Origin: Euonymus europaeus
Taxonomy: Eukaryota > Streptophyta > Magnoliopsida > Celastrales > Celastraceae
Direction: 5' to 3'
Assembly: GCA_963580455.1 (NCBI GenBank)
Contig: OY756967.1
Span: 16,600,022-16,664,021 of the forward strand
Length of the DNA stretch: 64,000 bases
In this document: one piece after another, positions 12,069 to 23,810 of the stretch
Numbering within the stretch: the stretch's first letter is position 1
How the letters are laid out: every line of letters begins with the position of its first letter
The notes under the pieces: generated by a model
The model's input: the letters and a program-made list of their open reading frames with translations, nothing else
Told to the model about the DNA's origin: nothing
The model's database searches: none
Program-made: the position numbers and the translations under genes

Positions 12069-12978
12069 CAATGTTTTCACAACCGGATTGGACATTGAGC
12101 CAGTGTGACAAACGGTTACCGATTCAACCGACCGGCTGGACAGCACAGATGAAAAGATGGGACAGCTTAGATGAATTGATGGTTTATGAAGAAATTTAAC
12201 ATTTAGAAATAAAAGATGGGCTAGCCTAGATGAAACAATGGGCTCAATGACAAACATTTGACTAAAGCCTAATAATGCAAACATAATTGAAGCAAGACCA
12301 AACCCATTGAAAGAATTAATTCTTCACAAATCACACTTTATAGAGAATGTCGAACATTCAGGACAACACCTATTATCAGGCGAGCTCCGGTGACTTACCT
12401 GAAACCCCTTTCAAGATCCAATTGGAGAGAACAAAAGCTCTAGATCTTGATTGCAACTCCAATCTCTTACATTTCTCCAAGAACCCATTATTAAGTTCAA
12501 GATTCAAATTCTCTTGTTGATCAAGAGAGGCCATTTTGAAGCAATCAAGACCAAAAGCGTCATCTTGTAAGGATTGTTGCCATTCTTCTCTAAGGAGGAG
12601 CTCCGTGGCTTGTCAATTCATTCGAGGCGGGGAGAGAGTGAGAGAGATGAGATGAAGAAAAGGGGGATTTTTGCCCTAAATTGATCCAAAGCAACCATAT
12701 CCACAAGACAAAGGATGAGATATGGGCGAGGAGATAACATGATCGACGATGAGACGCGGGGAGATAGTGGGGAAGTTGATCGGCGAGGAGAAGAGATGAA
12801 ACTTAAAAGTCTAATCTGATGAAATGAAACAAAGCATTGAAGAAAAGACTCAAAAAATACTGAAAAGAGTGATTTTAGCAATAAACCGGAAACACCAGTT
12901 TTTTAAGCCTCATTCAGACCGGACAGGTCACCGGTTCCAGGTCTGACCGGCCGATCTGGTCTGGTTGTGAAAACATTG
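12069..12978. mobile_element. Non-autonomous hAT-type element inserted in Copia RNase H
   Basis: Perfect 16-bp terminal inverted repeats, CAATGTTTTCACAACC at 12069 and its complement ending at 12978, flanked by a perfect 8-bp duplication ATCTGAGT (12061-12068 and 12979-12986). An 8-bp duplication with short inverted repeats starting CA is the hAT hallmark. No transposase is encoded; the short open frames inside have no family features. Taking out the element with one duplicate copy leaves the host RNase H frame open, which confirms both ends. Confidence 0.88.
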
Positions 12979-13644
12979 ATCTGAGTATCTAACAAGAGAA
13001 ACGTTAGTGTCTTATGAATAGTACAGACCATAATCCAATGTACCATTGATGTGCTTTAGAATCCTTTTTGCAGCTATCAAATGAGATTCTTTTGGATCAG
13101 CTTGATACCTGGCACACACACATACACTAAATGCAATATCAGGTCTACTAGCAGTCAAATAAAGCAAACTACCAATGATACTCCTGTACATGGTTTGATC
13201 AACTGATTTTTCTATCTTATCCTTACTTAGTTTTACACTAGGACTCCTAGGAGTTGGTGTTGGCTTACTTGAGCTTACCTCAAATTTGTTCACCAAATTT
13301 CGAGCATATTTTGACTGTGAAGTAAAAATACCATTTTTGAGTTGTTTCACCTGAAAACCTAGAAAATATGTTAGTTCAACAATCATGCTCATCTCAAACT
13401 CAGATTTCATTAATTCACCAAAATCATGTGCAAGTTTGCAAGTTTAATTCCCCAAAATCATCAACATATATTTGTGACATAAGTACATGTTCATGATCCT
13501 TTTTGACAAATAAAGTTTTATCTATTTTTCCTCTTACAAAACCTGCATTTAAAAGAAAAATGGTGAGTCCTTCATACCAAGCACGTGGTGCTTGTATGAG
13601 ACCATATAAAGCTCTGTTGAGTTTATACACATGAGTTTATACAC

Positions 13645-14960
13645 CAACCTGTTGAGTCTAAAATAACCTACTAGCAAGTGTACTAGTCAGAAGAATAGTA
13701 CAAGTGGTCAGTAGAGATCGTATCCACAGAGACGGAGATATGACTTAATCCAAGTGTTTATTTACATATATTTATGGACAATGCAAGAAATTAAAGTTCC
13801 ACTCAAGTTGATTTGGTTTGCAATTTAAAAGGAATACAAGAAAAGTAAAGTGTTTTTGGACTTTTTGTATTGAAGAATGCAAATACTAATGCAAACTGTC
13901 ACTAGGCAAGCTACACTAATGTAATGAATTCAAGTAAAAGAATGAAGCACCAAGACTTCGGAATCCACCAAGGGTCAATGATGTATAAACACAACCAATT
14001 CACTCATACATTTATCAATTCGAGTATAACGAATCCGTACCTAAGTCGGTTTTAGCGCACTCAAGCCAATTTCCCTTATATCAATCAGTAGCCATCTTAT
14101 TGGTCTAGGTTGGATGTTTCTATCAACATTCTAGCCATCTTATTGGTCTAGACATGCATAAGAATTCATGAACGCTCAATGGAAATAGGATTCATACAAA
14201 CTTGTTCCAAACCTAATGGAAACAACAATTGCAATCTAAGGTCCCAAAAAGCATGATTAAATAGATATTTCACCATCTACAAAATCCATCCAACAAATCT
14301 ATTAAAAACCCTAAGTGGTGATCAAGCACAAAGAGTAAGAAGAATCCACAATAATAATAGAAACCAAAGATTTATACCCAAAAAGATTCACATATAAACA
14401 AATCAATTCATACAACCATCATTCAACCCAAGGCTTCATCCTAGCCTTGGTGATAAAGAGTTTAGCTACACATAGAGAGAGAAAGAGATAAGCAAAGAGA
14501 GAGAAACATATTGGTAGAACCCAAAATTGGAAGAAACACAAGCCAAGATGAAGAATCCGTCCTTCAAGCCTTGAATCTTCCTTCTTTCCTCTGTTTTTCG
14601 CTCCCTGGAACGGCCGTTCGATAGGTTCGAAGTCATCTATTTTTAGGGCTTTCGCGAGATAAAAATGCCCAGACTTTAGTGCAGGGGCGCCTATCTAGAA
14701 ATTGCAGTTTTCTGAATTTTGCATTCTCCCATGTTCCGTGCGTGGCTCGTACCGCCCAGGCGTGTATAAATCACGCCTAGAATAATTTGGAAGCTTATTC
14801 TTGCCCTCATCTTGCCCATATTTACCATCTTTTTGTTCCGCACCATCAATTGCCTATCAAAATCCAAGATAATAAATAAATGTACCGAAATGATAATACC
14901 AATGAGATAATATAGGGTTATTATCACCAAAAATAATAGGTATATTCATACCTATCACAA
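13645..14960 (-). mobile_element. LTR-like insert in the Copia RT
   Basis: The insert replaces part of the early RT. On the minus strand it runs from a TG start (TGATAGGTATG) to a block with CTCTGTGGATACGATCTC and GACTAGTACACTTGCTAG, wording typical of the 3' end of many plant LTRs or of large LTR derivatives. No coding capacity is seen. No target duplication was found and RT sequence is lost at the junction, so it may have been trimmed or joined by recombination. A 13-bp direct repeat (TGAGTTTATACAC at 13618-13630 and 13632-13644) marks the low-coordinate junction. Confidence 0.5.
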
Positions 14961-15565
14961 CCTAGCTTTGTTCCTTGTAATATTTCCATTATCATCAGCT
15001 TTATTTTTGAAAATCCATTTTGTACCAATAATGTTGACATTATCTGGTCTAGGTACAAGTGTCCACACATCATTCCTAGTGAATTGATTTAACTCCTTAT
15101 GCATAACATTGATCCAATTTTCATCACTCAAAGCTTCTTTCACATTCTTAGGTTCAACATGTGACACATAGCAATAACCAAATCTTGAGGATGATTATTT
15201 TTGACTCGTTATGATGGATTTAAAATCTCTGAAGTAGGTTGACTGCAAACATCGTCATTTGTTTTTGACTATTCCTGTCTGAAGTAGGCTTGCTGCAAGT
15301 TACTTCATTGTTATTTGAATGATGCTATTGCGATGAGGTAGGTTGCCTGGAAGTTACTTCAACTGGATCTGCACTTGTACTTATTTCTTTATTCTTCCGT
15401 TCTTCAATATCTATACCTGGATCCAAAAATGAATAGTCAATTGCATCATTGTTGTTTGAAATATCATCATGAACCACCACATTAAATGATTCCATGAAGA
15501 TTTTTATTCTATTATTCAACATGCGATAGGCATGACTGTTCATAGAATATCCCTCAGAGTATACC

Positions 15566-16015
15566 TTATTTTATTTTTTTTATTTTTTTTCCTTTTTCAA
15601 GGTTTTTCAGACTTATCTTCACTAGAAGAATTCATAGGATAACCTTTCTTATTTTGCAATTTTCCATCTTTGTTTTAGAAAATCACTCATCTTCATAGAT
15701 AAGTCCATTGTGGTCTAAGAGAATCCTGAAAAGAGAACTCTTTACTTTTTAGGGTTTCTTATGGATCATAATCTTGTACATTAACAAAAAGGAGTGATTT
15801 CCAGATGACAAATGAAATAGTAACATTTTAAGCAAGGTTACTATTTTAGAGTATACCATCTTTTTTCCTTTTCAAGGTTTTCCAAACTATTTTTCTTCAC
15901 TTGAAGAATTAACAATGAAACATTAACCTTTCATGGAAGGTTACTATTTCATAAGATAACATTTCTTTTTTTTTTTGTAGATTTTCATTTGTGTCCTAGA
16001 AAATCACTAAGAATG
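15566..16015. repeat. AT-rich segment with an imperfect internal duplication
   Basis: Two similar stretches, about 15590-15690 and 15865-16015, both contain a T-rich run, TTTTCAAGGTTTT, a GAAGAATT block and TAGAAAATCACT. No coding content. It marks the break at the upstream end of the Copia pol remnant. Confidence 0.4.
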
Positions 16016-16519
16016 TGGTGTCTCACAAATATAGTTAGTCAACGTTTAATGGAAATAATGTGAAAATTAAAAGAAGAATAAATACCACGATTTAAAAAGG
16101 AAATTCCAATTGGGATAAAATATCGAGTCAATGAGCGACTAACATTTTAGAACAATCCACTAATCCAAATCAAGATTACAAACGTTTCTTAGCCTAAAGA
16201 TATCGATTGTACATCAATGATTTCAGTGTATGTTTTAAATCAGATCAACGCACCGATGATGATCTATGCTTTTGGTGTCTTTATAAGTCTTCAAGCATGA
16301 AGTGATGATCCAGGTAACAACAAGGTAGCCTACCTCAACGTGTAGTAGTCCTTCTCCAAATGGATCAACAATTGAGAAGAACAAAATGTACATTTACCTA
16401 ACATGAAATATTCTTTCTTGATCTAGCTACATATGATCACTAACTCAAGAACAAAATAATAGAGAAAAAAAAAGAACAAAGCTCAACACGATATCGATGA
16501 TTTTATCTCTACAGTATCG

Positions 16520-16750
16520 TTTGATTTGTAGAATGGTTTGAGTGCGAATGAGAATAAAATATAGATTCTCACGTTTGATATCGATAAAAAGTTGTATTGA
16601 GAATGATAATGAAATATTTGCAATGTCCATTTTACCCTTTTTATCCTTTACCCTTTATAATACTATATAAATAATATATTAGTATTAATATATAGTATAT
16701 AATATATTGATATATATTATTATATATATTTTTAATGTATAAAATAACCA

Positions 16751-16788
<38 letters not shown>

Positions 16789-16985
16789 GAATTGAGCCGC
16801 TACAAAGTAATTTCCCTCTCTATTCCATGTGGAATGCCCGATTCTCACCCTTCCGAGAGGGAATGAGAATTGGGTGGTGAAATAGAATCACCCATTCCAT
16901 TCCACCCACCTATTAATAATGCAACCAAATGAGAGAATGAAATCACTCATTCCCTATTCCCTCTCCATTCCACAAACCTAACATT
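16520..16985. mobile_element. MITE-like repeat, copy 1
   Basis: Starts near GTTTGATTTGTAGAATGG and ends near CCATTCCACAAACC, so the ends share an inverted TTTGT-GAATGG block. Internal wording (GAATGAGAATAAAAT, CATTCCATTCCA) recurs at 48333-48800. No protein coding; superfamily not established. Confidence 0.45.
16754..16785. repeat. (TA)n microsatellite
   Basis: An almost uninterrupted AT dinucleotide tract inside the MITE-like repeat. Confidence 0.95.
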
Positions 16986-17470
16986 ACCTAAGCTTCAATA
17001 ATCTCTATGATCTAGATGAGAGCATTATATAGATGTATTTGAGAATTCAAGATATGAATTAAGACTTATCATCTAAAGAGATAAAACTTGTTGGAGATAA
17101 AATATTTATCAAGATAAGATTGTTAGTATATACATATCTATATAAGAAAGATGTAGTTTAATCCAATAAAGAGATAATTATTAAACCAAATACTAAGTTT
17201 TAACCAAGTAAGTCATCAAGATAATTATCTCAACCACAAATCCTAAATAGAACATATCCAGAGTAGTCATCACACAACTACAATTATTCAAAACAAGACA
17301 TATTAAAAGTCAAACACACAGGTCAACAATTGCTCATAATAAAGTCCTATGAAAACACATGTGGCAATCATACATGACTACAATTATGCATAATAAGTCT
17401 TATTAAGTCAAATACATGTGGCATTTAATTATCACACAATTGTCATAGATATTTTGAATGACAAAACCCA

Positions 17471-17707
17471 ACAATCTCCCACTTAACAATTGTGGGATAA
17501 AAAACTATAGAATAATAGTATAAGCACATGCTCATCCTAAATCAATAACCAAATAAAATAGAACAGTTTCCCTTTATTATGTTATTCCCCCCTATTTGAC
17601 CCATAAGTTGTCAAAGATGGGCACTTAAAAAATTTTTGAGAATGGTTTTCATTTAGAAAATCTGAGGAAAGTTACTCAAAGATACCTTATGTCTGATTGA
17701 TTGATTA
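17471..17707. other. Copia 3' internal fragment
   Basis: Contains GTTGTCAAAGATGGGCAC, matching the same context near 10739. No gene. Confidence 0.35.
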
Positions 17708-18340
17708 TGTAACACCCCGATCTGATAACATTACTAATGATGTCACACTTGTCACTAAGGACATTCTCACACATCATCTTAACCTTGGATTCTATAAAAA
17801 AAAATTGGCAGCATCACCCTGTATATCAAATAGTGTCAACCTAAAAATAACACATAGTAATAAACATACAAATTCATTCATATAATTACATAGCCTAGCA
17901 GGGCATCCGGCCATCTACGACATTCACACACTAAGCAGGGGCTTAGGCCTCCTATCCACATGCAAACCATATAGATAATAATCACCAATCATCACACATA
18001 ACCATGTAAATTTATAATCATCTGGACCTTAGTCCAATAACCCGGTACAAGAGTCTCGATCACACAGAGCACTCTCTCGACCGTCCATTCTCCATACCGT
18101 ATAGATATCCAAATATCAAATCAGTCATAAAATTTCCAAATATTAAATGTACTAGAAATAAAGCACAATAATCAACCCATTAAACTAAAGGGGTTCCTAA
18201 GCTCCAAGGGTGGCCTTCCATGTCACACATACCTTATACTGGCCCACATCCTACTCATCAATACTAGTCTCACCTAAAGAATACAAATAAAGGAAATATG
18301 ATAAGCAAAGGACTTAGTAGGGATAAAAGAAAAATAATCA
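17708..18340. repeat. Gypsy-like LTR relic A
   Basis: Begins TGTAACACCCCGATC, a common plant Gypsy LTR terminus, and shares block order with 19178-19790: a GGCAG...CCCTGTATATC segment, CATCTACGACATTC-type blocks, and a later GGTGGC...CATGTC block. No coding content. Orientation and true end are uncertain. Confidence 0.4.
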
Positions 18341-19177
18341 ACATCATAAGGTTGTAATATGAAATAAGCATAAATACAGTAATATATTCATGTTTATATG
18401 TTAAATACCCAATTTTTATGAGATTTCATGCACAAGTATTGTCCAATTGCATGATTTAATGAAAATGTACAACTAAAAGAGTTTTAATTACAAGATTTAA
18501 TTTTGGGTATAATGTGAGCTAGGCGTGACCTACGCGTGGCTGTGAGTTACGGGTTTCAAGATCGAGGGCTAGCTGATGTGGCAATAAGGTCAGCAGCTTT
18601 TAAGGTTAAAATTAAAAACCTAGTCGCTATAGACGATACCTGGTTTTTTAGAATATAGAAGGCAGAGAGGAGGTATTCCAAGCATTGCGATTCCTTCATC
18701 TTTCTTATTAATTTGAATGTTGATACTTAATATTTTATGGTTTTCATTATGATTATGTGTAACTAAACATTTTTTAGCCTAGGATTTGATATTTTCTTCT
18801 ACTGAAACCTTGTGCACATATTGATTATTGATTAGACTAAATTTAATTCATTGTTCTCTGAATTTATTGTTGATTTCCTATTGTTATGCATGTGTGGCCA
18901 TCATCAAAATATTTAGGAACTGTGAGTTGAACATATTCGGCTGACCATGACCCAGTGTTTAACTAAGTAACAATAACTTTTTTTGCTATTCAGGTTTGAG
19001 AACATTGAACATAATTGATTGAGTGATAGACCATTATCCTAGTTTGTGCGATTGTCGATTTTCAAGTGCTGATACTTCTCTTAGGAAATTCTAAGAAGAG
19101 ATCAAACCAAATGTCCTTTGATAAGAAAAGACCTTAAGCTGGACAAAAGTCAAGGTCGTTGTTTAAGGAAATCTAAT
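18341..19177. other. LTR-like non-coding stretch
   Basis: Reads like a non-coding retrotransposon leader or LTR in plus orientation, without coding content or clear termini. I cannot place it further. Confidence 0.3.
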
Positions 19178-19790
19178 TGTAACGTCTCGACCCGGAAGAC
19201 GCTACTGTTTAAACCTAATCCAATATCTATAAGTTATTAATCCTCCACAATATCACAATAGATTTAATCCTAATTTTTCCAACCAGAATTCGTAAGTTTC
19301 TACCAAAAATCCGGCAGTATCTCCCCGTATATCGGAGAATGCCCACCTGAAATGCGTAGCACATATTCACAACCATCTAAGGCCTCCGACCATCACATCA
19401 CATGTATCCACGATTCTAGGCAGGGCCTCAAGCCATCTACAGCATGCATCCATAATACATAATAAACATTGCAATCATGCATGCAATTCAAAATATAAAA
19501 TTCACATTCAGGTTCAGGAGTCCAATCACAAGGCACCCTTCTAACCGTATCATCCATACACCAAGAAGGTGTTCACAAAGGTAATAAACATACACAGTCA
19601 TCAATTCAAAGATAAAATACCCAACAAAATAAAGGAGGTCAATCTTTTAACCTATCCCAACCTAGTGTCTCCAGGTGGCACCATGTCCTCCCGTCTCCTA
19701 CAGATTCGTAGGGGCAAAGATGATAACAAAATATAATAGCTGAAAGAAAAGATAAGTCAATACAGCAGCATGCCAAAGACTATGAACCAA
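19178..19790. repeat. Gypsy-like LTR relic B, diverged copy of relic A
   Basis: Begins TGTAACGTCTCGACCCGG and follows the same order of blocks as 17708-18340. Divergence is high enough that the pair is not a recent LTR pair. Confidence 0.4.
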
Positions 19791-19984
19791 CATATCAAAC
19801 ACTCATCAATCTGGGGTCTCGTTTCCTCCCGTGAGTCCCAATGGAATGACGCCTCGGTATCCATCCCCACACATTGCTATCGGTGAACACTGTCACCATA
19901 TCACTCAATAAGGAAAGCATGCCAATTACAAGACACCAACCTTGTCCATACAAACAAATCATCAAAAGTTTGCCAAAGGTAAAA

Positions 19985-20315
19985 CAGAAACGGAAAAACA
20001 TAAGCAGACCACAGGCCTATAACAGGAGCACAATAAGCAGAACCGGCAACTAGAACCAGATGAAATATCAGCAAACCAGAACGCCTTCGACCAGAAGCAG
20101 AACCAACAACCAGAACCAGAAGAGAAACTGAAATCAGCAAAGTCAGAACCAGAGCCAGCAAAAGCAGAACCAGAATCAGTAATAGCAGAACCAGAACAGA
20201 ACCCGAAAATAAACCAGAAGCAGCAAAATCAGAACCAGAACCAGCAAACACAGAACCAAAACCAGCAAACGCAGAACCAGAACAGAACCAAAAAATAAAC
20301 CTAAAGCAGCAAAAT
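19985..20315. repeat. CAGAACCAG-type minisatellite
   Basis: Dense repeats of CAGAACCAG and AGCAGAACC, with a longer unit visible twice (an AAATAAACC...AAGCAGCAAAATCAG block at about 20205 and 20289, 84 bp apart). It directly follows the end of the Copia gag frame on the minus strand. Confidence 0.75.
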
Positions 20316-21403
20316 CAGGCAATATCCCAATCTGCTTCCCTGACTTCCATTTCTGACGAGGAAGCTAGCAAATCAGAAGCACTTGTAGTCAATGCAGATG
20401 CAGATGACGGAGAAGAAATCATATGCTGAAGGTGGGAGAGTTGTGCACGAAGATCGGTTAAATCAGGGATACTCTCAGTAGCGATGAAAGCAGGGATCTT
20501 TCCAATAGATGGAGATGAAACTCCTTTCTTCGGGCATTTATTTTTCCAATGTCCTTTTTGATGACAAAAGGCACATTCATCTTGGGAAAGACGACCCCGA
20601 GGACGAAAATCAGAAGTTGAACCAGAACCGGAAGGAGTAGATGACAATGGAGATGCAAGAAAAACAGATGGGGTAGAACTCATTGAAATGCCAGTCTTAA
20701 GTCTAATTTCTTCAGACTTAAGTTCCCGAACAACCGCATCAACTGTAGGTAGAGGAGAACGATGCAAGATAGCCCCACGTAAGGTTTCAAATGGACTGTC
20801 AAGACCAGCAAGGAATTTAGTAAGACGTCCGTCTTCCCTAAATTTCAGGTAATCAGTAGAAGTCTGAATACTTTCTGGCTCCATCAAAGCCAGCTGATCC
20901 CACAAATTAGTAATTTCTCCATAGTAGTCCTGTATTGATCGCCCCTGTTGTCGAATGCACATGATAGCCAAATCCAATTCATACCGTTTGGCAATGTTAA
21001 TTTCCTGAAACAATTCAGACAAATAGTTCCACACAGCTTTGGCAGTGGTATATTTGTTAGCAAACATCATACCAATTCGAGATTCAACAGAATTATGGAA
21101 CCAAGTAAGGATTTGAGCATTCTCAGAATCCCAATTGTCAGCAGCCAAAGCAAATCCCTCCTTTGTATCATTAGTAGGTCGACTAATAGACCCAGAAATA
21201 TAACCCCACTTTTTCCTCCCAAGGAGAAAATTTTTCATCACATTAGCCCAATAGGGATAATTATCACCAGTCAGACGAACACTAATCGATTGAATGCGAT
21301 CATCAGAGGCCTTTTTTTTTTTTTGAATGGGCCTGAACTGGCCCAAACGATAAGCCTGACTAGATTTGGCTTGGCCCAAATAATGGGCTGAACTAATGCC
21401 CAA
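20315..21403 (-). pseudogene. Copia gag protein, start codon lost
   Basis: An open frame of about 360 codons with the Copia gag signature: LTGDNYPYWANVMKNFL near the start, the KAVWNYLSELF and SIQDYYGEITNLWDQL helical region (UBN2-type), and a zinc knuckle CAFCHQKGHWKNKC (CX2CX4HX4C). It packages the element RNA in relatives. The usual start, just before ASDDRIQ, is replaced by an adenine run (about 21311-21323) and the frame continues upstream into leader sequence without an ATG, so the normal start appears lost. The frame stops soon after the knuckle; no protease, integrase or RT follows, so this is a gag-only or truncated element. Confidence 0.82.
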
Positions 21404-21962
21404 TTATCAGGCCCAAAACGTGGCCCAACACTATCTCTGCTGCCTTGATACACGGGATCAAGAAGGTAACAGCAAAATAACAGACCAGCAGATACTGGCG
21501 GAAGCCCTGGAGTATCGGCGGAAGCAGCAGAACCTGTACTGCACAGCCAGAACCAGATCGACTCAGAGATCAATCAAAGGCGGAAGCAGGAGCTCGCCGC
21601 TGCCTTCTGCTGTTGTTAAGATTTCTCCGCCACCGCCGACGAACAGAGATACGTCGGAACAGATCGCGCCAAAACAGAGCTTCGTGCGACAGAGAACTAT
21701 GAGTCGGCGTCATCGCTGAGAGACCAGACCATCATGACCAGCTCCTCCGCCAACGCTCGCAAGGCTCTGAGTAAGATCGCTTGCGATTGGTTACAGAAGG
21801 AGCTGCAGGAGTGGTAGGTCAACGCTCCCTCTGGAGGTGGTGCGCCAACGCTGGAGAAAGAAGCAGAGACCGGATCGGACAAGGAAGACCAGAGGGAAGC
21901 AGAGACCAGATACAGAGATCAAAACGAAGGTCGAAACCAGGAATCCTCCGCCTCCGATACCA
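21404..21962 (-). other. Copia leader and primer binding site
   Basis: On the minus strand, directly inside the LTR, stands TGGTATCGGAGGCGGAGG (about 21962-21945). It resembles the initiator-methionine tRNA primer site (TGGTATCAGAGC) used by most plant Copia elements. The leader down to the gag frame is GC-richer than the surroundings and has no long conserved frame. Confidence 0.7.
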
Positions 21963-22254
21963 TGTTAGATTTTCTCTGTATTACTTAACACATGTTTTTC
22001 TTATTCTCTTCCACATCAAACACTACAATATATGGTGGATGGTACACCTAACATTGAGACTTTCGGTGCACCATCCACCGAAAGCACAAACACACAGCTG
22101 TAAATGTTGACTACAACATTTACAGCTCACAATGTCATGGATTTAATATAGATATAAACGAACCCTAGTTATATATAACTACTCATGATGCATGAACAAG
22201 AACCATACATGCTTGATATAAGACGAAACAATCAATCGGGAATGCAATCTAACA
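21963..22254 (-). repeat. Copia 5' LTR, 292 bp
   Basis: Bounded by the perfect inverted repeat TGTTAGAT (21963-21970) and ATCTAACA (22247-22254), with the primer site immediately inside. It contains two strong hairpins: GGTGGATGGT-type arms at about 22034-22081, and 14-bp perfect arms at 22096-22127. The partner 3' LTR was not found in the window. Confidence 0.8.
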
Positions 22255-22859
22255 TTTTATGAAATACGAGATTTTTCCTAGGTTCATTCATCCTTAGGGA
22301 GAAAATAAGGAAAAAAAACACAAATATGAAGACCAATGAAGATTAAATAACACATTTTAGATAATAAGAAAGAAACAAAAAGATTGGGCTAGAATCCCCT
22401 ACCTCGATTCCAAGCAATTGCACTTATTGAAAATTTTCCCAAAAACCTAAGGTTTCGGTTCCAAGCCAAATATTTGGCAAAAATCGAAACCCAAATCATA
22501 AAAGCACATTATTAACATCAAATTTCTCATATAAATAACAATTATCTCACAAAAATCAAGAATTTACCTTCTCTCTCTAGAAATTTCCTCCTAAAGCTTG
22601 AATCTCCACCCAAACTAGTTTTCACTCCAAATCGACAATAGAACCTAGTTATACAACCAAAATCATGTATAAAATCAACTTCCTAAAGCCACTAAACCAA
22701 CTAATCAAATATTCCAACAAATCTAAACAAAACCTAACTTTTGACAAAACTAGAAAACTTACCAAATTCAAGTTTGTATCTTCCAAAAACCAAGTCTCTT
22801 TTCTTCTCCTTCTCTCTTTATTCCTCTTTCTCTCTCAACTTCTCTATCTCTCATGAAGA
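22255..22859. other. Stretch without a recognised gene
   Basis: AT-rich sequence with CT-rich runs near 22800-22850; no family features found. Confidence 0.4.
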
Positions 22860-23810
22860 ACCACTGGTTCTTTTGTTTTTTTTGCCGTGGAAATGTTGTT
22901 GGCCCGTAGCAACATTTCCTCCATTTTTTTAATAAACCATGCCCACATTTGGTGGGTTCACATGCCTTCTAGATGCATAGAAAATCATGAATGGTGTGCT
23001 TTCTTCAGAATTTCCTTCCATCATCTGGAACCACTAATCTTCCCATATATCTCACACCTCCGTCGTCACCTAGAACCCAACCAAAACTTTCGTCGATTAC
23101 ATCAAATGCCGAATCACCATTATATGCATCTATGACCTTTTGTACCATGATTGACCTCGAAGTCATATTTCCCAAATACACTTGATCTTCCACACCCTTT
23201 AGCTCTAAAATCAACTAATTGATCATTCCCACAATTCCCCCCTCATGCAAAAATAGAATAGCAACACTGTGTTTCCTACTCAATGCATCCACAATTATAT
23301 TTTCTTTACCCGGATGGTATTGTAAACTAAAGTCAAAGTCCTTCAAGTATTTCATTCACTGTCTTTGTAGTAAGTTCAACTCTTTTTAAGTGAATATATA
23401 CTTAAGGCTCTTATGGTCCAAAAAGAGTTCGAACCTTTCGCGGCTCGTAGAGATAATATCTTATTTGCTTCAATGTAAACACAACCACCGCTAACTCCAA
23501 ATCATGAACTAGATAGTTCTTCTCGTGTATCTTCACAACCTTGAGCTATATTGAATAAATCTATCTTGTTGCATCAACACACATCCCAAACTAACACTGG
23601 GTGCATCATAATACACCTAGTAACCTACATCTCATTCCAGAACCACTAACACCAGTGGAGATCTCAATCTCATCTTTAATTATTTGAATGCTGCCTCGCA
23701 CTCATCGGTCCACACAAACAGTGCACTCTTTTTTGTCATCTGCGTCATCGGTGCGACAACTCTTGAGAAGTCTTGTATGAACCTTTCTGTAATAACCTGC
23801 CAATGGTATG
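22860..23810 (-). pseudogene. Degraded Gypsy (chromovirus-like) RT/RNase H to integrase start
   Basis: On the minus strand, through many stops and frame changes, one can follow the chromovirus order. First RNase H wording (NYLVHDLELAVVVFTLK, then FGP-EP-VYIHLKR), then the spacer, and at 23214-23005 GWVLGDDGGVRYMGRLVVPDD followed by a HHS segment, the usual approach to the integrase zinc finger. Truncated at about 22860. Not functional. The two Gypsy-like LTR relics at 17.7-19.8 kb could belong to the same broad lineage, but nothing ties them directly. Confidence 0.65.

Larger units (their letters stand above)
11612..15565 (-). pseudogene. Degraded Copia polyprotein (integrase tail, RT, RNase H)
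   Basis: Read from the high end on the minus strand: integrase-to-RT linker (15565-15325, with NSHAYRMLNNRIKIFMES), RT start (15167-14955, NVWTLVPRP-like block and IIGTKWIFKNK), RT palm (13630-13430, LNRALYGLIQAPRAWYEG and YVDD), later RT/connection (13410-13012, ELTYFLGFQVKQLKNGIF, ASRPDIAFSVCVCARYQ) and RNase H (12060-11785, WHSKKQNFIFLSTVEAKYIA). The C-terminal tail continues to about 11612. Two insertions interrupt it: 12069-12978 and about 13645-14960. Roughly 90 residues of early RT are missing at the second one, and there are further stops. It cannot make a working enzyme. The integrase body, gag and an obvious 5' LTR are not present next to it. Confidence 0.85.
16016..17470 (-). repeat. 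Second Copia 3' LTR-like copy, with a MITE-like insert
   Basis: Shares diverged wording with 9640-10530. It abuts, at its high end, a minus-strand purine-rich tract (GTGGGAGATTG, about 17468-17480) that again looks like a polypurine tract. This makes it a 3' LTR of another copy rather than the 5' LTR of the pol at 11612-15565. It contains the MITE-like block 16520-16985. Confidence 0.45.

Noticed and set aside
21697..21882. 61-codon minus-strand frame near the Copia leader, and the plus-strand frame 21781-22110
   Set aside because: Both lie within the leader or LTR, with no conserved features.
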